From: Umezawaea tangerina
GTDB taxonomy: Bacteria; Actinomycetota; Actinomycetes; Mycobacteriales; Pseudonocardiaceae
Length of the DNA: 64,000 bases
Direction of reading: 5' to 3'
NCBI RefSeq assembly: GCF_003002815.1
Contig: NZ_PVTF01000001.1
Coordinates: 1-64,000, forward strand
The notes beneath the pieces are model-generated. The model was not told the DNA's origin. It did not search any database and worked only from the letters and a program-made list of their open reading frames with translations. A program made the position numbers and the translations under genes. This document shows, piece after piece, positions 1 through 9,165 of this stretch. Numbering within the stretch: position 1 is the stretch's first letter; every line of letters begins with the position of its first letter.

Positions 1-679
1 CCCCCCCCCCAGGTCCCGGTCCATCGGGCGGTCGAACGCGACGAGGACGCCGTCACCACCTGGCGGAAGGAGACGTGGCTGCGGGAAAACGGTAGCCGCG
101 GCGGAGAGTGCGTGGATCTGTTTCGAGGACGAGGCCGGACAGACCCTACGACCGCCCAAGGCCCGCACCTGGAGCCGACGCGGACGGACACCGGTGATCG
201 CGGTGTCGGGCAAGGGATCCGGTCGAATCTCGATCGCCGGACTGGTCTGTGTGCGCGCCGGACACCGCAGCCGGTTGATCTACCGCACCAAGGTCCACCG
301 CGGCCGCAAGGGCGAACGACGCAGCTTCGCCGAGACCGACTATGCCGCCCTGCTCGGCGCCGCCCACCACCAACTCGGCGGCCCGATCGTGCTGACCTGG
401 GACAACCTGAACACCCACATCAGCGCTGCGATGCGTGCCCTGATCGCCGCACGGGACTGGCTGCACGTGATCCGGTTACCGGCCTACGCGCCGGACCTCA
501 ACCCGGTTGAGCACGTGTAGTCACACGTCAAACGCAGCCTGGGCAACCTCGCCGTCCGTGGCGTGGACGACCTGGTCTCGATCGTGAAGAACCTACTCAA
601 ACGCATCCAGTACCGACCCGATCTGACCGACGCCTTCTTCGCTCACACCGGCTTGATCCTCGACCCGGCACCACCGTAA
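1..679 (+). pseudogene. IS630-family transposase, 5'-truncated and broken
   Basis: DDE transposase remnant of the IS630/Tc1 type, which would cut and paste its own insertion sequence. The catalytic core reads through WICFEDEAGQTLRPPKART, then the second-Asp region VLTWDNLNTH, then LPAYAPDLNPVEHV with the expected glutamate. The start lies outside the window. Two lesions are visible. The first part reads in frame 1 (VPVHRAVERDEDAVTTW) and the rest in frame 2, so a frameshift lies near 90-110. The codon after NPVEHV is TAG at 518-520, where the family usually has Trp (TGG), and the frame then continues as SHVKRSLGNLAV to a TAA at 677-679. The gene is almost certainly dead. Confidence 0.85.
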
Positions 680-872
680 TCCCGAACTTTCAAGATCTGT
701 AGCGGCAGTGGGCGGGCAACGGGGTAACCACCGCACATGATCTTGGCCGCCTCCCACCACAACTGGCATGCACTCCACGTGCGCCAAGCGCAGGTCAGCA
801 CGGGGCACTAGCGGGTAGGTATGACAGCGCGTACACGCAGGTCAGAGCCGAGACAGGCATTGGCTGATCGGG
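680..872. other. Non-coding tail of the mobile region
   Basis: These 193 bases lie between the broken transposase and the tRNA-Gly fragment. No credible gene is seen. The transposon end probably falls here, but without the other end the terminal inverted repeat cannot be placed. The piece just before the tRNA fragment does not pair as a tRNA 5' half. Confidence 0.4.
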
Positions 873-916
873 TTCCCAAGCTGTAGAGGCGGGTTCGATT
901 CCCGTCACCCGCTCCA
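873..916 (+). other. 3' fragment of tRNA-Gly(CCC), likely att site
   Basis: From the anticodon loop TTCCCAA to the encoded CCA end, this stretch matches the 3' half of an actinobacterial tRNA-Gly(CCC). The T-arm is GCGGG-TTCGATT-CCCGT, followed by acceptor strand CACCCGC, then T and CCA. The bases before it do not form the matching anticodon strand, D-arm or acceptor strand, so this is not an intact tRNA. A fragment running from the anticodon loop to the 3' end is the usual identity segment left by tyrosine or serine integrases of actinomycete integrative elements. A terminator follows directly, so the right side is probably the original chromosome and the element lies to the left. Confidence 0.7.
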
Positions 917-956
917 CGACGAAGGCCCAGGTCAGTAGACCTGGGCCTTCGTCGTG
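915..956. terminator. Perfect 19-bp hairpin terminator
   Basis: Arms 915-933 and 938-956 are perfectly complementary around the loop AGTA. It sits directly at the end of the tRNA-Gly 3' sequence and 14 bases from the stop of the convergent lectin gene, so it can end transcription from both sides. Confidence 0.85.
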
Positions 957-969
957 TGGTGGTTTCGGG

Positions 970-1521
970 TCAGCGGAACTGCCAGGCGGTGGAGTGCAGG
1001 GGGTCGGAGCCGCTGTAGGTGACCTGGATCAGGGGCGTGCGGTCGGCGAGGGCTTCGGAGCGCATGATCAGGACCTTGCCGCTGTGGCGGGCGACGAGTT
1101 GGGGGAAGCCGGGGACGCCGCTGTCGCCTTCCTTCCACTGCTGGTTGAAGTCGAGGTTGCACGGGTTCTGGACGACGGGGGCGGCTTCGGCCTGGCTGGC
1201 GTCCTTGACGGCCATGCACTGGCCGCTGGCGGCGACGCGGAGGCGGAAGTAGCCGCTGTCGGTGGGCAGCTTCTCCCACAGCTGGGCGACGGTGCCGTTG
1301 CAGGTGTAGATCTGGACTTTCGTACCGGACGCCTGGCTGGCGCCGTCGACATCCACGCAGGTGCCGGTGTGCCAGGACACGATCGTCCTGAAGTCCTCGA
1401 GCACCCTGGGACCGTCCGCGGTGGACTGGTCGGCGCTCGCCGCGGTGGGGGCGACCAGGCACAGGGCGAGGCCCGCGGCCAGTACGAGCAACCTGGAGGT
1501 CTTGCGCAGAAGTGCGTTCAT
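970..1521 (-). CDS. Secreted ricin-type beta-trefoil lectin domain protein
   Basis: A 183-residue exported protein. A signal peptide (residues about 1-31, basic MNALLRKTSR then a hydrophobic core ending TAASA) precedes one ricin B/CBM13-like domain. Supporting marks are paired cysteines (TGTCVDV, IYTCNGT, GQCMAV, QNPCNL) and aromatic QxW-type motifs (AQLWEKL, NQQWKEG, TAWQFR). Such domains bind galactose- or xylan-type sugars outside the cell; no catalytic domain is attached. The start at 1521 is chosen because GAAGGGGAAG lies just upstream; an ATG at 1536 is also in frame. It faces the tRNA-Gly terminator and is probably monocistronic. Confidence 0.85.
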   Translation of the reverse strand: MNALLRKTSRLLVLAAGLALCLVAPTAASADQSTADGPRVLEDFRTIVSWHTGTCVDVDGASQASGTKVQIYTCNGTVAQLWEKLPTDSGYFRLRVAASGQCMAVKDASQAEAAPVVQNPCNLDFNQQWKEGDSGVPGFPQLVARHSGKVLIMRSEALADRTPLIQVTYSGSDPLHSTAWQFR

Positions 1522-1667
1522 CAGCTTCCCCTTCATCCCACGAGCCGGAGCCTGTCGGGCCGCCACTGGCCGTGAACCCCCCGGCCACGATCTCCCGAAC
1601 AGGACGCCACCGTCCCACCGCGCGTCGACAACCCGTCGACAACCGGTCGACAGCCCTCGGCGGTCCG

Positions 1668-2183
1668 CTACGGACGTGGGCGGGCGTTGCGGAGGCGGAT
1701 GCCGCTGTAGCCGAGGGTGCTGGTGGTGATGGCGTCCCAGAGCGGCCAGAGGTTGGCCAGGAGGCGGAGCTGGATGCCCGCCTCCTCGTGCAGCGCCAGC
1801 AGGTCGCCCACGGGTTCGGCCGGGCCGAGGGGGTCGACCGGGTGGGTGCAGACGTGGGCGTGGTCGCCGAACGGGGTGAAGGCGGCGGCGGGGAGGCGGT
1901 AGGCGTAGAGGCGGGTGGTGCGCAGGCGCTCCAGCCAGTGGTGCTCGATGGCGTGCAGGCGGGTCTCGCCGGGGCCCAGCAGGTCCGAGCCGCCGGAGGT
2001 CGGGGTCGTCCAGGCCATGGCTCGCGGGCACTCGCGTGGGAACCAGTAGTCGGGGCAGCGCGGGGCGTCCACGGCCCAGACGTACGGGGTGCGCTGGCGT
2101 GCGGTGGCGGCCACGTGCGGGACGAAGCGGGTGATGGCGGGGTCTTCGGAGAAGTGCAGGACCTGCCCCGGTTCGGGCCTCAC
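1668..2183 (-). CDS. DUF6886 family protein
   Basis: A 171-residue protein of unknown function that resembles the DUF6886 family. Family-like features are the N-terminal LHFSEDPAITRFVPH, the block VWAVDAPRCPDYWFPRECPRAM, and a central HHWLERLRTTRLYAYRLP segment. No signal peptide or membrane segment is seen, so it is probably cytosolic. The start is a GTG with only a weak ribosome site. It follows the symporter gene on the same strand but a hairpin (2235-2260) separates them, so co-transcription is limited. Function unknown. Confidence 0.7.
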   Translation of the reverse strand: MRPEPGQVLHFSEDPAITRFVPHVAATARQRTPYVWAVDAPRCPDYWFPRECPRAMAWTTPTSGGSDLLGPGETRLHAIEHHWLERLRTTRLYAYRLPAAAFTPFGDHAHVCTHPVDPLGPAEPVGDLLALHEEAGIQLRLLANLWPLWDAITTSTLGYSGIRLRNARPRP

Positions 2184-2234
2184 GGGGTCGTCCTCGACGA
2201 AGGCGGCATGCCCCCGACGTTATCGACGAACACG

Positions 2235-2260
2235 AAGGGGCCGCCCGGAGACGGCCCCTT
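2235..2260 (-). terminator. Hairpin terminator after the symporter
   Basis: Arms GAAGGGGCC-type 2235-2243 and 2252-2260 pair perfectly (AAGGGGCCG / CGGCCCCTT) just downstream of the symporter stop. Confidence 0.7.
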
Positions 2261-2272
2261 CCCGTTGGCGCG

Positions 2273-3799
2273 TCAGGCCTTGACCGACAGGGGTTCGTCG
2301 TCGGCGGGCTTGGTGTCGTCGTCGTGGTTGAGGGACTCGAGCAGGACGTCGCGGTCCTTGGACGGTTCCGGCTTGAGGAGGCCGAAGCCGATGTAGAGGA
2401 CGAGCGACACGATGAGCGGGGTCGCCACCAGGACACCCTTGGTGACGAAAGCGGCCTTCTGCAGCTGCTCGACGTACAGGAACGCCCACACGCCCAGACC
2501 GCCGATGACCGAGGCGATCGCGGCCGACGGACCGAACTTCCGGAACCACGGGAGCAGGCCGAGCATCAACGGGATCGCGATCGGCCCCATGGTGGCGGCG
2601 ACCAGGTCGACGACGACCTTGAGGACGAAGCCCTGGCCGCCCGAGGTGATGGCGATGACCATGCTGAGGCCGATGAACAGGAACGTGGTCGCCCTGGCCA
2701 GTTTCAGCTGGGCGTCCGCGGTCAGGTTCGCAACGCCCTTCCACAGCTTGGGCAGCATGTCCCTGGTGATGACGGCGGAGATCACGTTGGCGTCGGAGGA
2801 CACCATCGCCATGGTGTGCGAGAAGAACCCGGCGAGCACGAGGCCGATCATGCCCGCGGGGAGCATCGCCTTGCCCATCTCGACGTAGGCCTGCTCCGCG
2901 TTGCCGTCCATGCCGGGCACGATCAGCGGGGCCGCCCACATCGGGAAGAACAGGACCAGCGGCCACACGAGCCAGAGCGCGGCGGACAGCAGGGCGGAGC
3001 GCTTCGCGGCGGCACCGGAGGGCGCGGCCATGTAGCGCTGCGCCAGGTTCCACATGCCGCCGTTGTACTCGAGCGTCTTGATCAGGAACAGCGCCATGAA
3101 GAAGGTGAACGTGTACGGGCCGGACAGCGGGTCGCTGTGCGACTCGGGGAGCTTCTCCCAGATCGTCCACGTGAAGCTGATGCCGCCGAGGTGCGCCGCC
3201 ACAGCGACGAACATCGCGATGCCCGCGGCGCCCTGGATGACGAACTGGCCCATGTCGGTCAGCGCGTCGGCCCACAGCCCGCCCAGCACCGAGTAGACCA
3301 TCGTCACGGCGCCGATCAGCACGATGCCCCACACGATGGGCACGCCCGCGAAGCCGCGCAGCAGGATCGACACGGCGGCCCACTTGGCGGCGATGTCGAC
3401 GACCTTGAGCACGGCACCGCACCAGGCCATGAGCTGCTGGGTCGGCACGTTGTACCGCCGGGCCAGGTATTCGAGCGGTGAGGCGACGTCGTGCTTGGCG
3501 CGCAACCGGTTCCACCGGCCCGCGAACACGAAGGCGCCGATGCCGACACCGATGCCGATGGTCAGCGACCACCAGATGTAGACGGTGAGGCCCAACCGGT
3601 AGGCCTCGGCGGCGAACGCCACGAACATGACGGCGCTGTAGCCGGACATGTGGTGCGAGATGCCCGAGAGCCACCACGGCATCTTGCCGCCCGCGGTGAA
3701 GAAGTCGGCGATGTTCTTGACCCGCCCGCGCGACCAAATACCGATGGCCACCATGACGAAGAAGTACCCAGCGACCACGATCCAGTCGAGGGTGCCCAT
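2273..3799 (-). CDS. Sodium:solute symporter (SSF family)
   Basis: A 508-residue integral membrane transporter with about 13 hydrophobic helices, the usual size for the solute:sodium symporter family (PF00474). Typical features are the N-terminal helix followed by FFTAGGKMPWWLSGISHHMSGYSAVMF (residues about 33-60), matching the SSF pattern in which a Gly-rich turn helps form the substrate site, and the conserved MVYSVLGGLWADALTD block. The substrate cannot be read from sequence; sugars, carboxylates and amino acids are all possible. The start has an excellent ribosome site, AGGAGG, 6 bases upstream. The tail after residue about 480 is charged and cytosolic. Confidence 0.9.
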   Translation of the reverse strand: MGTLDWIVVAGYFFVMVAIGIWSRGRVKNIADFFTAGGKMPWWLSGISHHMSGYSAVMFVAFAAEAYRLGLTVYIWWSLTIGIGVGIGAFVFAGRWNRLRAKHDVASPLEYLARRYNVPTQQLMAWCGAVLKVVDIAAKWAAVSILLRGFAGVPIVWGIVLIGAVTMVYSVLGGLWADALTDMGQFVIQGAAGIAMFVAVAAHLGGISFTWTIWEKLPESHSDPLSGPYTFTFFMALFLIKTLEYNGGMWNLAQRYMAAPSGAAAKRSALLSAALWLVWPLVLFFPMWAAPLIVPGMDGNAEQAYVEMGKAMLPAGMIGLVLAGFFSHTMAMVSSDANVISAVITRDMLPKLWKGVANLTADAQLKLARATTFLFIGLSMVIAITSGGQGFVLKVVVDLVAATMGPIAIPLMLGLLPWFRKFGPSAAIASVIGGLGVWAFLYVEQLQKAAFVTKGVLVATPLIVSLVLYIGFGLLKPEPSKDRDVLLESLNHDDDTKPADDEPLSVKA

Positions 3800-4202
3800 G
3801 AGACCTCCTGGTGTGCACAGCCAGTGCGGCCCGTCCGGGTGAGCTGGGCGACACGGGCGGCGGTGCCCAGCTCCTCCGCACGGGAGATGTGACGTAGGTC
3901 TTACGAGCCTGTTGCGGTCGGCGGAAGTACCTGACAGAGAACCGAGTCACGTTTGTGACCCTTGTTCACATACGTGGAGGTCGAGGGCGTGCAACTACGC
4001 TCGAATGGAGGTGTTGTCACATTCCGTCACCAATGACCCGCAGTCGACGGTTGATCTTCACTACCCCATCGCGCCGCCCACCGGGTACGTGGTCGCGAAC
4101 ACAGCCGAGTGCCACCCCTTGCCGGGGTTACTGACAGGTAATACCCTGTTGTTACCGGTCAGTAGGGGACAGGCCCCGCACCTTTCGGGAGTGAGTGACG
4201 AG
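3800..4202. other. Divergent promoter region symporter / fadE5
   Basis: These 403 bases separate divergent genes. A forward frame stays open through most of it, but its residues do not look like a protein and its codon choice differs from fadE5. The recognisable content is the tandem operator at 4128-4165. Confidence 0.6.
4128..4165. promoter_or_regulatory. Tandem YTAC-N6-GTAR operator upstream of fadE5
   Basis: Two 14-bp palindromes, TTACTGACAGGTAA (4128-4141) and TTACCGGTCAGTAG (4152-4165), lie 38 bases before the fadE5 start; together they also form a larger inverted repeat. The same motif pair occurs at 19747-19776 and 22617-22645 in front of other beta-oxidation genes. Inferred to be the binding site of the TetR regulator at 21900-22565. 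Confidence 0.7.
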
Positions 4203-6038
4203 ATGGGCCACTACAAGAGCAACGTCAGGGATCTCGAGTTCAACCTCTTCGAGGTCTTCAACGTGCAGGACCACCTCGGCACTGGTCCGTTCGAACAGGC
4301 CGACGAGGACACCGCGCGCGGGGTGCTGGCCGAGCTGAACAAGCTGGCCGTCGGTCCGCTGGCGGACTCGTTCGTCGACTCCGACCGCAACCCGCCGGTC
4401 TTCGACCCCAAGACGCACTCGGCGACGCTGCCCGAGTCGTTCAAGAAGTCGTACCAGGCGCTGTGGGACGGCGAGTGGTACCGCCTGTCGCTGTCCAACG
4501 AGCTGGGCGGCTACGGCGTGCCCCCGACGGTGCAGTGGGCGGCCTCCGAGCTGATCCTGGGCTCCAACCCGGCCGCGTACATGTACATGGCCGGCCCGAG
4601 CTTCTCCTCCGTCGTGTTCAACAACGGCACGGAGGAGCAGCAGCGGTGGGCCAGGATCTGCATCGACCGCGGCTGGGGCGCGACGATGGTGCTGACCGAG
4701 CCCGACGCGGGCTCCGACGTCGGCGCCGGTCGCACGAAGGCCATCCTCCAGGAGGACGGCTCCTGGCACCTGGACGGCGTGAAGCGGTTCATCACGTCCG
4801 GCGACCAGGACCTGACCGACAACATCATGCACCTGGTGCTGGCGCGGCCCGAGGGGCCCGGCGTCGAGGCGCGGCCCGGCACGAAGGGCCTGTCGCTGTT
4901 CCTGGTGCCCAAGTTCCACTTCGACGGCGAGACCGGTGAGCTGGGCGAGCGCAACGGCGCCTTCGTCACCAACGTCGAGCACAAGATGGGCCTCAAGGTC
5001 TCCACGACCTGCGAGCTGACGTTCGGCCAGCACGGCACGCCCGCCAAGGGCTGGCTGCTGGGCGAGGTGCACGACGGCATCGCGCAGATGTTCGAGGTCA
5101 TCGAGCACGCCCGGATGATGGTCGGCACCAAGGCGATCGGCACGCTGTCGACCGGCTACCTGAACGCGCTGGCCTACGCCAAGGAGCGCGTGCAGAGCGC
5201 CGACCTGACGCGGATGACGGACAAGACCGCGCCGCGCGTGGCGATCACGAACCACCCGGACGTCCGCCGCAGCCTGATGCTGCAGAAGTCCTACGCCGAG
5301 GGCCTGCGCGCGGTGTACCTGTACACGGCGACGTTCCAGGACCGGATCGCCCTCGGCGGCGAGGACAAGGAGCTGGCCGGCGCGGTCAACGACCTGCTGC
5401 TGCCGATCGTGAAGGGCGTCGGCTCCGAGCGGGCCTACGAGCAGCTCGCGCAGTCGTTGCAGACCCTCGGCGGGTCGGGCTTCCTGCAGGACTACCCGAT
5501 CGAGCAGTACATCCGCGACTCGAAGATCGACTCGCTGTACGAGGGCACGACCGCGATCCAGTCGCTGGACTTCTTCTTCCGCAAGATCATCCGGAACAAG
5601 GGCCAGGCGCTCGGGTTCATCAACGGCGAGATCCAGACGTTCCTCGACAACGAGGGCGGCAACGGTCGCCTGAAGGAGGAGCGGGCGCTGCTCAAGCAGG
5701 GTCTCGAGGACCTGCAGGGCATGCTCGGCGCGCTGGTCGGCTTCCTGACCACCTCGCAGGAGGACGTCCGCAACATCTACAAGGTCGGCCAGAACTCGGT
5801 CCGCCTGCTGCTGACCGCGGGTGACGTGCTGGTCGGCTGGCTGCTGCTGCGCCAGGCCGAGGTGGCGCTGGCGAAGCTGGCGGGTCCGGTGTCCGCCAAG
5901 GACAAGTCGTTCTACGAGGGCAAGGTCGCGGTGGCGTCGTTCTTCGCCCGCAACGTCCTGCCGGAGCTCACCGCGCGCCGCAAGGTCGCCGAGTCGACCG
6001 ACAACTCGCTGATGGACGTGGACGAGAGCTCGTTCTAG
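4203..6038 (+). CDS. fadE5: Acyl-CoA dehydrogenase, FadE5-like
   Basis: A 611-residue flavoprotein of the long acyl-CoA dehydrogenase type (about 600 residues against about 390 for short ones), close in length and sequence style to mycobacterial FadE5. It performs the first oxidation of fatty acyl-CoA in beta-oxidation with FAD. The substrate and FAD region is visible in [21 protein letters not shown] and [15 protein letters not shown]; the catalytic glutamate is in [15 protein letters not shown]; a C-terminal extension follows. The start at 4203 has GGGAG 11 bases upstream; a GTG at 4191 is in frame. In mycobacteria fadE5 neighbours fadA2 and fabG4. Here those lie 14 kb away but share the operator motif. 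Confidence 0.88.
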   Translation: MGHYKSNVRDLEFNLFEVFNVQDHLGTGPFEQADEDTARGVLAELNKLAVGPLADSFVDSDRNPPVFDPKTHSATLPESFKKSYQALWDGEWYRLSLSNELGGYGVPPTVQWAASELILGSNPAAYMYMAGPSFSSVVFNNGTEEQQRWARICIDRGWGATMVLTEPDAGSDVGAGRTKAILQEDGSWHLDGVKRFITSGDQDLTDNIMHLVLARPEGPGVEARPGTKGLSLFLVPKFHFDGETGELGERNGAFVTNVEHKMGLKVSTTCELTFGQHGTPAKGWLLGEVHDGIAQMFEVIEHARMMVGTKAIGTLSTGYLNALAYAKERVQSADLTRMTDKTAPRVAITNHPDVRRSLMLQKSYAEGLRAVYLYTATFQDRIALGGEDKELAGAVNDLLLPIVKGVGSERAYEQLAQSLQTLGGSGFLQDYPIEQYIRDSKIDSLYEGTTAIQSLDFFFRKIIRNKGQALGFINGEIQTFLDNEGGNGRLKEERALLKQGLEDLQGMLGALVGFLTTSQEDVRNIYKVGQNSVRLLLTAGDVLVGWLLLRQAEVALAKLAGPVSAKDKSFYEGKVAVASFFARNVLPELTARRKVAESTDNSLMDVDESSF

Positions 6039-6050
6039 GACAAGCGGGAA

Positions 6051-6088
6051 CGGCGGCGCCCCGACCGGGATCGGTCGGGGCGCCGCCG
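6051..6088. terminator. Bidirectional hairpin terminator
   Basis: 17-bp perfect arms 6051-6067 and 6072-6088 around loop GGAT, between the convergent fadE5 and DUF1206 genes. Confidence 0.9.
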
Positions 6089-6104
6089 TTGTCGTACGAC
6101 CGGG

Positions 6105-6920
6105 TCACTTGTGCGAACGGGCCGCCGCGAAGCAGTAGATGCCGAAGCCGAAGAACCCCAGCGCGATCACCGCGAGCAGGAACACGCCGTAGGGCTCGGC
6201 CGCCAGCGTGTGCAGCGCCTTGTCCAGGCCGCCGGACTTCTCCGGGTCCGCGTTGACCGCGGCGATCCCGACCAGCAGGCCGATGATCGCGTAGGCGAGG
6301 CCCTTGCCGATCCAGCCGATGCGGCCGGTCCGCTCGACGAACTTGCGGGTGCCGTTGGGCAGCTCGCCCATGTTGAGGTCTTCCTCGAAGCTCTTCTTCA
6401 CGCCCTTGCGGATCACGACGAACGCGATCACCAGGACGCCGAGCGCGACCGCGCCGACCAGGAACTGGCCGCCGGGCCAGCCGAGCACGACCGCGGTCAG
6501 CTCCTTCTGCTGGGCGCCGGAGTCGCCCCCGCCGGAGCCCGCCGCGTACTTGATGGCCGCCAGGGCCAGCAGCACGCCGGTGACCGCGCGGCTGGCCGCG
6601 CCGACGCGCTTGCCGAGCCGCTTGCGCTCCTTGCCGATCCACGTGTAGCCGATGGCGGCTTCCAGCAGCTGCCAGAGCGCGAAGGCGAACAGCCCGATGG
6701 CCGTCACCCACAGCAGGAACGGACCGTAGGACGTCTCGGCGATCTGCCCGAGCGCGCCCTTCTGGTCGGCCTGCTCGCCGCTGTCGCCCATCACGACCTG
6801 GGCCGTGATGAAGGCCAGCAGCACGTACAGGATCCCGTAGAAGACCATCCCCACCCGGCCCGCGATCTGCACGACCGGGTTCTCGTTGACCTCACGTGCA
6901 GCGCTCTGCGCTCTACCCAC
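6105..6920 (-). CDS. DUF1206 domain membrane protein
   Basis: A 271-residue integral membrane protein made of three similar units, each with two hydrophobic helices. The units start near residues 20 (RVGMVFYGILYVLLAF), 105 (RVGAASRAVTGVLLALAAIKY, weaker) and 190 (RTGRIGWIGKGLAYAIIGLLVGIAA). This is the DUF1206 arrangement known from many actinobacteria and cyanobacteria; the function is unknown. The GTG start has GGGAG upstream. It is convergent with fadE5 and probably a single-gene unit. Confidence 0.85.
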   Translation of the reverse strand: MGRAQSAAREVNENPVVQIAGRVGMVFYGILYVLLAFITAQVVMGDSGEQADQKGALGQIAETSYGPFLLWVTAIGLFAFALWQLLEAAIGYTWIGKERKRLGKRVGAASRAVTGVLLALAAIKYAAGSGGGDSGAQQKELTAVVLGWPGGQFLVGAVALGVLVIAFVVIRKGVKKSFEEDLNMGELPNGTRKFVERTGRIGWIGKGLAYAIIGLLVGIAAVNADPEKSGGLDKALHTLAAEPYGVFLLAVIALGFFGFGIYCFAAARSHK

Positions 6921-6972
6921 GGCGAACTCCCATCACTCGGACGAGTGATACCCACCCAACACGCCCTTCACA

Positions 6973-7012
6973 CGCGAAAACCCGCCCGACAAGGCGTCGG
7001 ACGGGCTTCGCG
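6973..7012 (-). terminator. Imperfect hairpin terminator after vanW-like gene
   Basis: CGCGAA at 6973-6978 pairs with TTCGCG at 7007-7012, with further GC pairing inside (CCCGAC against GTCGG), 12 bases after the stop of the VanW protein. Confidence 0.6.
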
Positions 7013-7023
7013 GACGAAGGGGA

Positions 7024-9084
7024 TCAACCGGTCGGCGGTTTCGGCCCGCAGACGATCTTGGGCGACGGGTCGTACTTGACCGTGCGGTTCTCCCGCCTGA
7101 TCTCCGCGCCGTTCAGATCCTTGATGATCTTGGTGTCGGTGACCGTGAAGCCCTGCGCGCCGTTGCCCGCGGCGCACGGCTGGGTCTCCTTGTACACCGT
7201 CTGCGGCTCGGTGAAGTTCGACTTCTCGCTGGTCGCGCCCTCGATCTGGTACCGCTTGGTGCCCCAGAGGACGACCTTCAGCGACGACGGCGTCCAGATC
7301 GTCTGGATCGCCACGCCCGTCTCGGAGTCGTTGGTGAACCGCAGGTCGATGACGCTGGAGCCGTCCGGGTTCTCGAACACGGTCGCCTCGCGGCCCGCCG
7401 GGTACCGGGTGATCCAGTAGCTGTGCTCCTGGTGGCCCGCGTCCTTCATGCCCGCGTAGTACGACGCGTTGTACAGCGTCGTGGCGAACTGCGAGATGCC
7501 ACCGCCGACCGCGCGGCCGGGGGCGCCGTTCTCGATGATGCCCGCCTCGACGTAGCCCTGGGCGGCCGCGCGCTGGCCGGTGTAGCCGTTGAGGCTGAAC
7601 GTGTCGCCGGGCTTGACGATGGCGCCGTCCACCTTGGCCGCGACGACCTTGATGTTCGTGCCGGAGTCCGCCGCGAAGCCACCGGTCTCGAAGGAGCCGA
7701 TGACCTCCTTGATGCCCAGCTTGTTCGCCGCCTCGGTGGTCACCTTGGCGGGCGTGTGCTTGTACTCGGCCTTGATCTCGCGCGGGCCGGTGCCCTTGAG
7801 GACGTCGAGGCCCTTCTCCAGGCTCTTGTCCCAGTCGACGCCGACGCCGTCCACGGACTCCTTGACGACCGGGGCGCCGCTGTCGAAGACGATCTCGGCG
7901 TCCTTGCCCTCCTTCTCGGTGTCCTTGAGCTGGGGACCGGCCGCCTCGGCGAACTTGCCGTTGTCGATCCTCGCGTTGAGCGCTCCGCCGTCGGCGGGCT
8001 CGAAGACCAGGACACCGGCGATCTGCTCGGGCGCGAGGGTGGCGTCCTTGCCGTCGCCCTTGACGACGACCGGCCCGGAGACGGCGGGCTTCGCGACCTC
8101 GTTGAGCGCCTTCTCGACGCCCTCCTTGGTGGTCTTCACCGGCGTCGTGGCCACGGGGAGCGTGAGCTCGCCCTTGGCCCAGTCCGCCAGCACGACGCTG
8201 GTCGCCTTGTCGAGCTCGAGCTTCTGGCCCTGCTTCGGGTTGACCGCGCTGGGCGTCGCGCCGTCGAACTTGATCGTGCCCTCGGCCGGGTCGTGGTCGA
8301 TGGTGGTGCGCATGCCCTCCAGCACGGCGGTGAGCTTCGCCTGGTCGTTCTGGGTGGCGAAGCCGACCTCGCGGGAGGTGAAGAACGACGTGAGGCGCGT
8401 GAACGGCGACAGCGGCTGGTCGCCCGCGCGGTTGATCGTGGCCGCCCAGTCGAGGGTCAGGCCCGCGGCCTTCGGGTCGATCGTCGTGTCGACGTCGCCC
8501 GCCTGCACCGCGATCGGCAGGGTCAGCCGCGGCTCGATCTGCTGGCGCAGCTTGGCTTCCGCCTCGCCGTGGCTCATCCCGCCGACGTCGACGCCCGCGA
8601 CCGTGACGCCGCGCGGCACGTTGCCGCTGGAGACCAGGATGTCCAGGCCGTAGAGCGCGACCAGCACACCGGCGGCCGCGCCGGCGATGATGCCGATCTT
8701 GCGCAGCCGCTTCTTGCGGGCGTCCGGGTCGGCCTCGACGTCGCCGTTCTCGTTCTGCTCCACCATGAACGGGCCGTGCGCCGCGGTCGGATCGTCGGAC
8801 GGGGGCGGTTCCGGGGAGCCGAAGAACGCGGTCGCCTGCGCCGAGGGCGTCGGCGCGGGCGGGACGAACGGCGGCGGGGGCGGCGGGATCGTGCGCACCG
8901 TCGGCGCGGCGGCGAACTCGGCCTCGCCGTCGGGCTCGTGCTCGGGCCAGCCGCCGTTCTGCGGTGCCTGGAGCGAGGCAACGGAGAACTTCGTCGTCTG
9001 CTCCGACGCGTTCTCCCGCGGGCGGACGGGCTCCATCGCCACGGTCCGCTCGGCCTCGTACTCGGGTCGCTGCTTGTCCGGCAC
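7024..9084 (-). CDS. VanW family envelope protein
   Basis: A 686-residue predicted type II membrane protein. A Pro/Glu-rich cytosolic N-terminus (1-125) with a PPPPPP run precedes one membrane helix (about 131-153, IGIIAGAAAGVLVALYGLDI). The outer part contains repeated PG_binding_4-type units (for example VAGVDVGGMSHGEAEAKLRQQI) and a C-terminal VanW domain (about 475-610) with GYVEAGIIENGAPGRAVGGG and ISQFATTLYNASYYAG. VanW proteins occur with cell-wall genes and are thought to act at peptidoglycan, but the biochemical role is not settled. The GTG start has a strong AGGAGGGGG site. Codon use is like its neighbours. Confidence 0.88.
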   Translation of the reverse strand: MPDKQRPEYEAERTVAMEPVRPRENASEQTTKFSVASLQAPQNGGWPEHEPDGEAEFAAAPTVRTIPPPPPPFVPPAPTPSAQATAFFGSPEPPPSDDPTAAHGPFMVEQNENGDVEADPDARKKRLRKIGIIAGAAAGVLVALYGLDILVSSGNVPRGVTVAGVDVGGMSHGEAEAKLRQQIEPRLTLPIAVQAGDVDTTIDPKAAGLTLDWAATINRAGDQPLSPFTRLTSFFTSREVGFATQNDQAKLTAVLEGMRTTIDHDPAEGTIKFDGATPSAVNPKQGQKLELDKATSVVLADWAKGELTLPVATTPVKTTKEGVEKALNEVAKPAVSGPVVVKGDGKDATLAPEQIAGVLVFEPADGGALNARIDNGKFAEAAGPQLKDTEKEGKDAEIVFDSGAPVVKESVDGVGVDWDKSLEKGLDVLKGTGPREIKAEYKHTPAKVTTEAANKLGIKEVIGSFETGGFAADSGTNIKVVAAKVDGAIVKPGDTFSLNGYTGQRAAAQGYVEAGIIENGAPGRAVGGGISQFATTLYNASYYAGMKDAGHQEHSYWITRYPAGREATVFENPDGSSVIDLRFTNDSETGVAIQTIWTPSSLKVVLWGTKRYQIEGATSEKSNFTEPQTVYKETQPCAAGNGAQGFTVTDTKIIKDLNGAEIRRENRTVKYDPSPKIVCGPKPPTG

Positions 9085-9165
9085 CGCGCCCCCTCCTGGC
9101 TCGTCAAAGGTGGTCTTGCGAGTAGTTACCGGAACGCCATCACGCGGTGATCACGTTCGGGGGTG

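Noticed and set aside
810-916. A full tRNA gene
   Set aside because: Only the 3' part pairs; the sequence before the anticodon loop forms no D-arm or acceptor strand.
3912-4202. Upstream extension of fadE5 by 97 codons
   Set aside because: The extra residues do not resemble an acyl-CoA dehydrogenase, codon use differs, and the operator would then be inside the gene.
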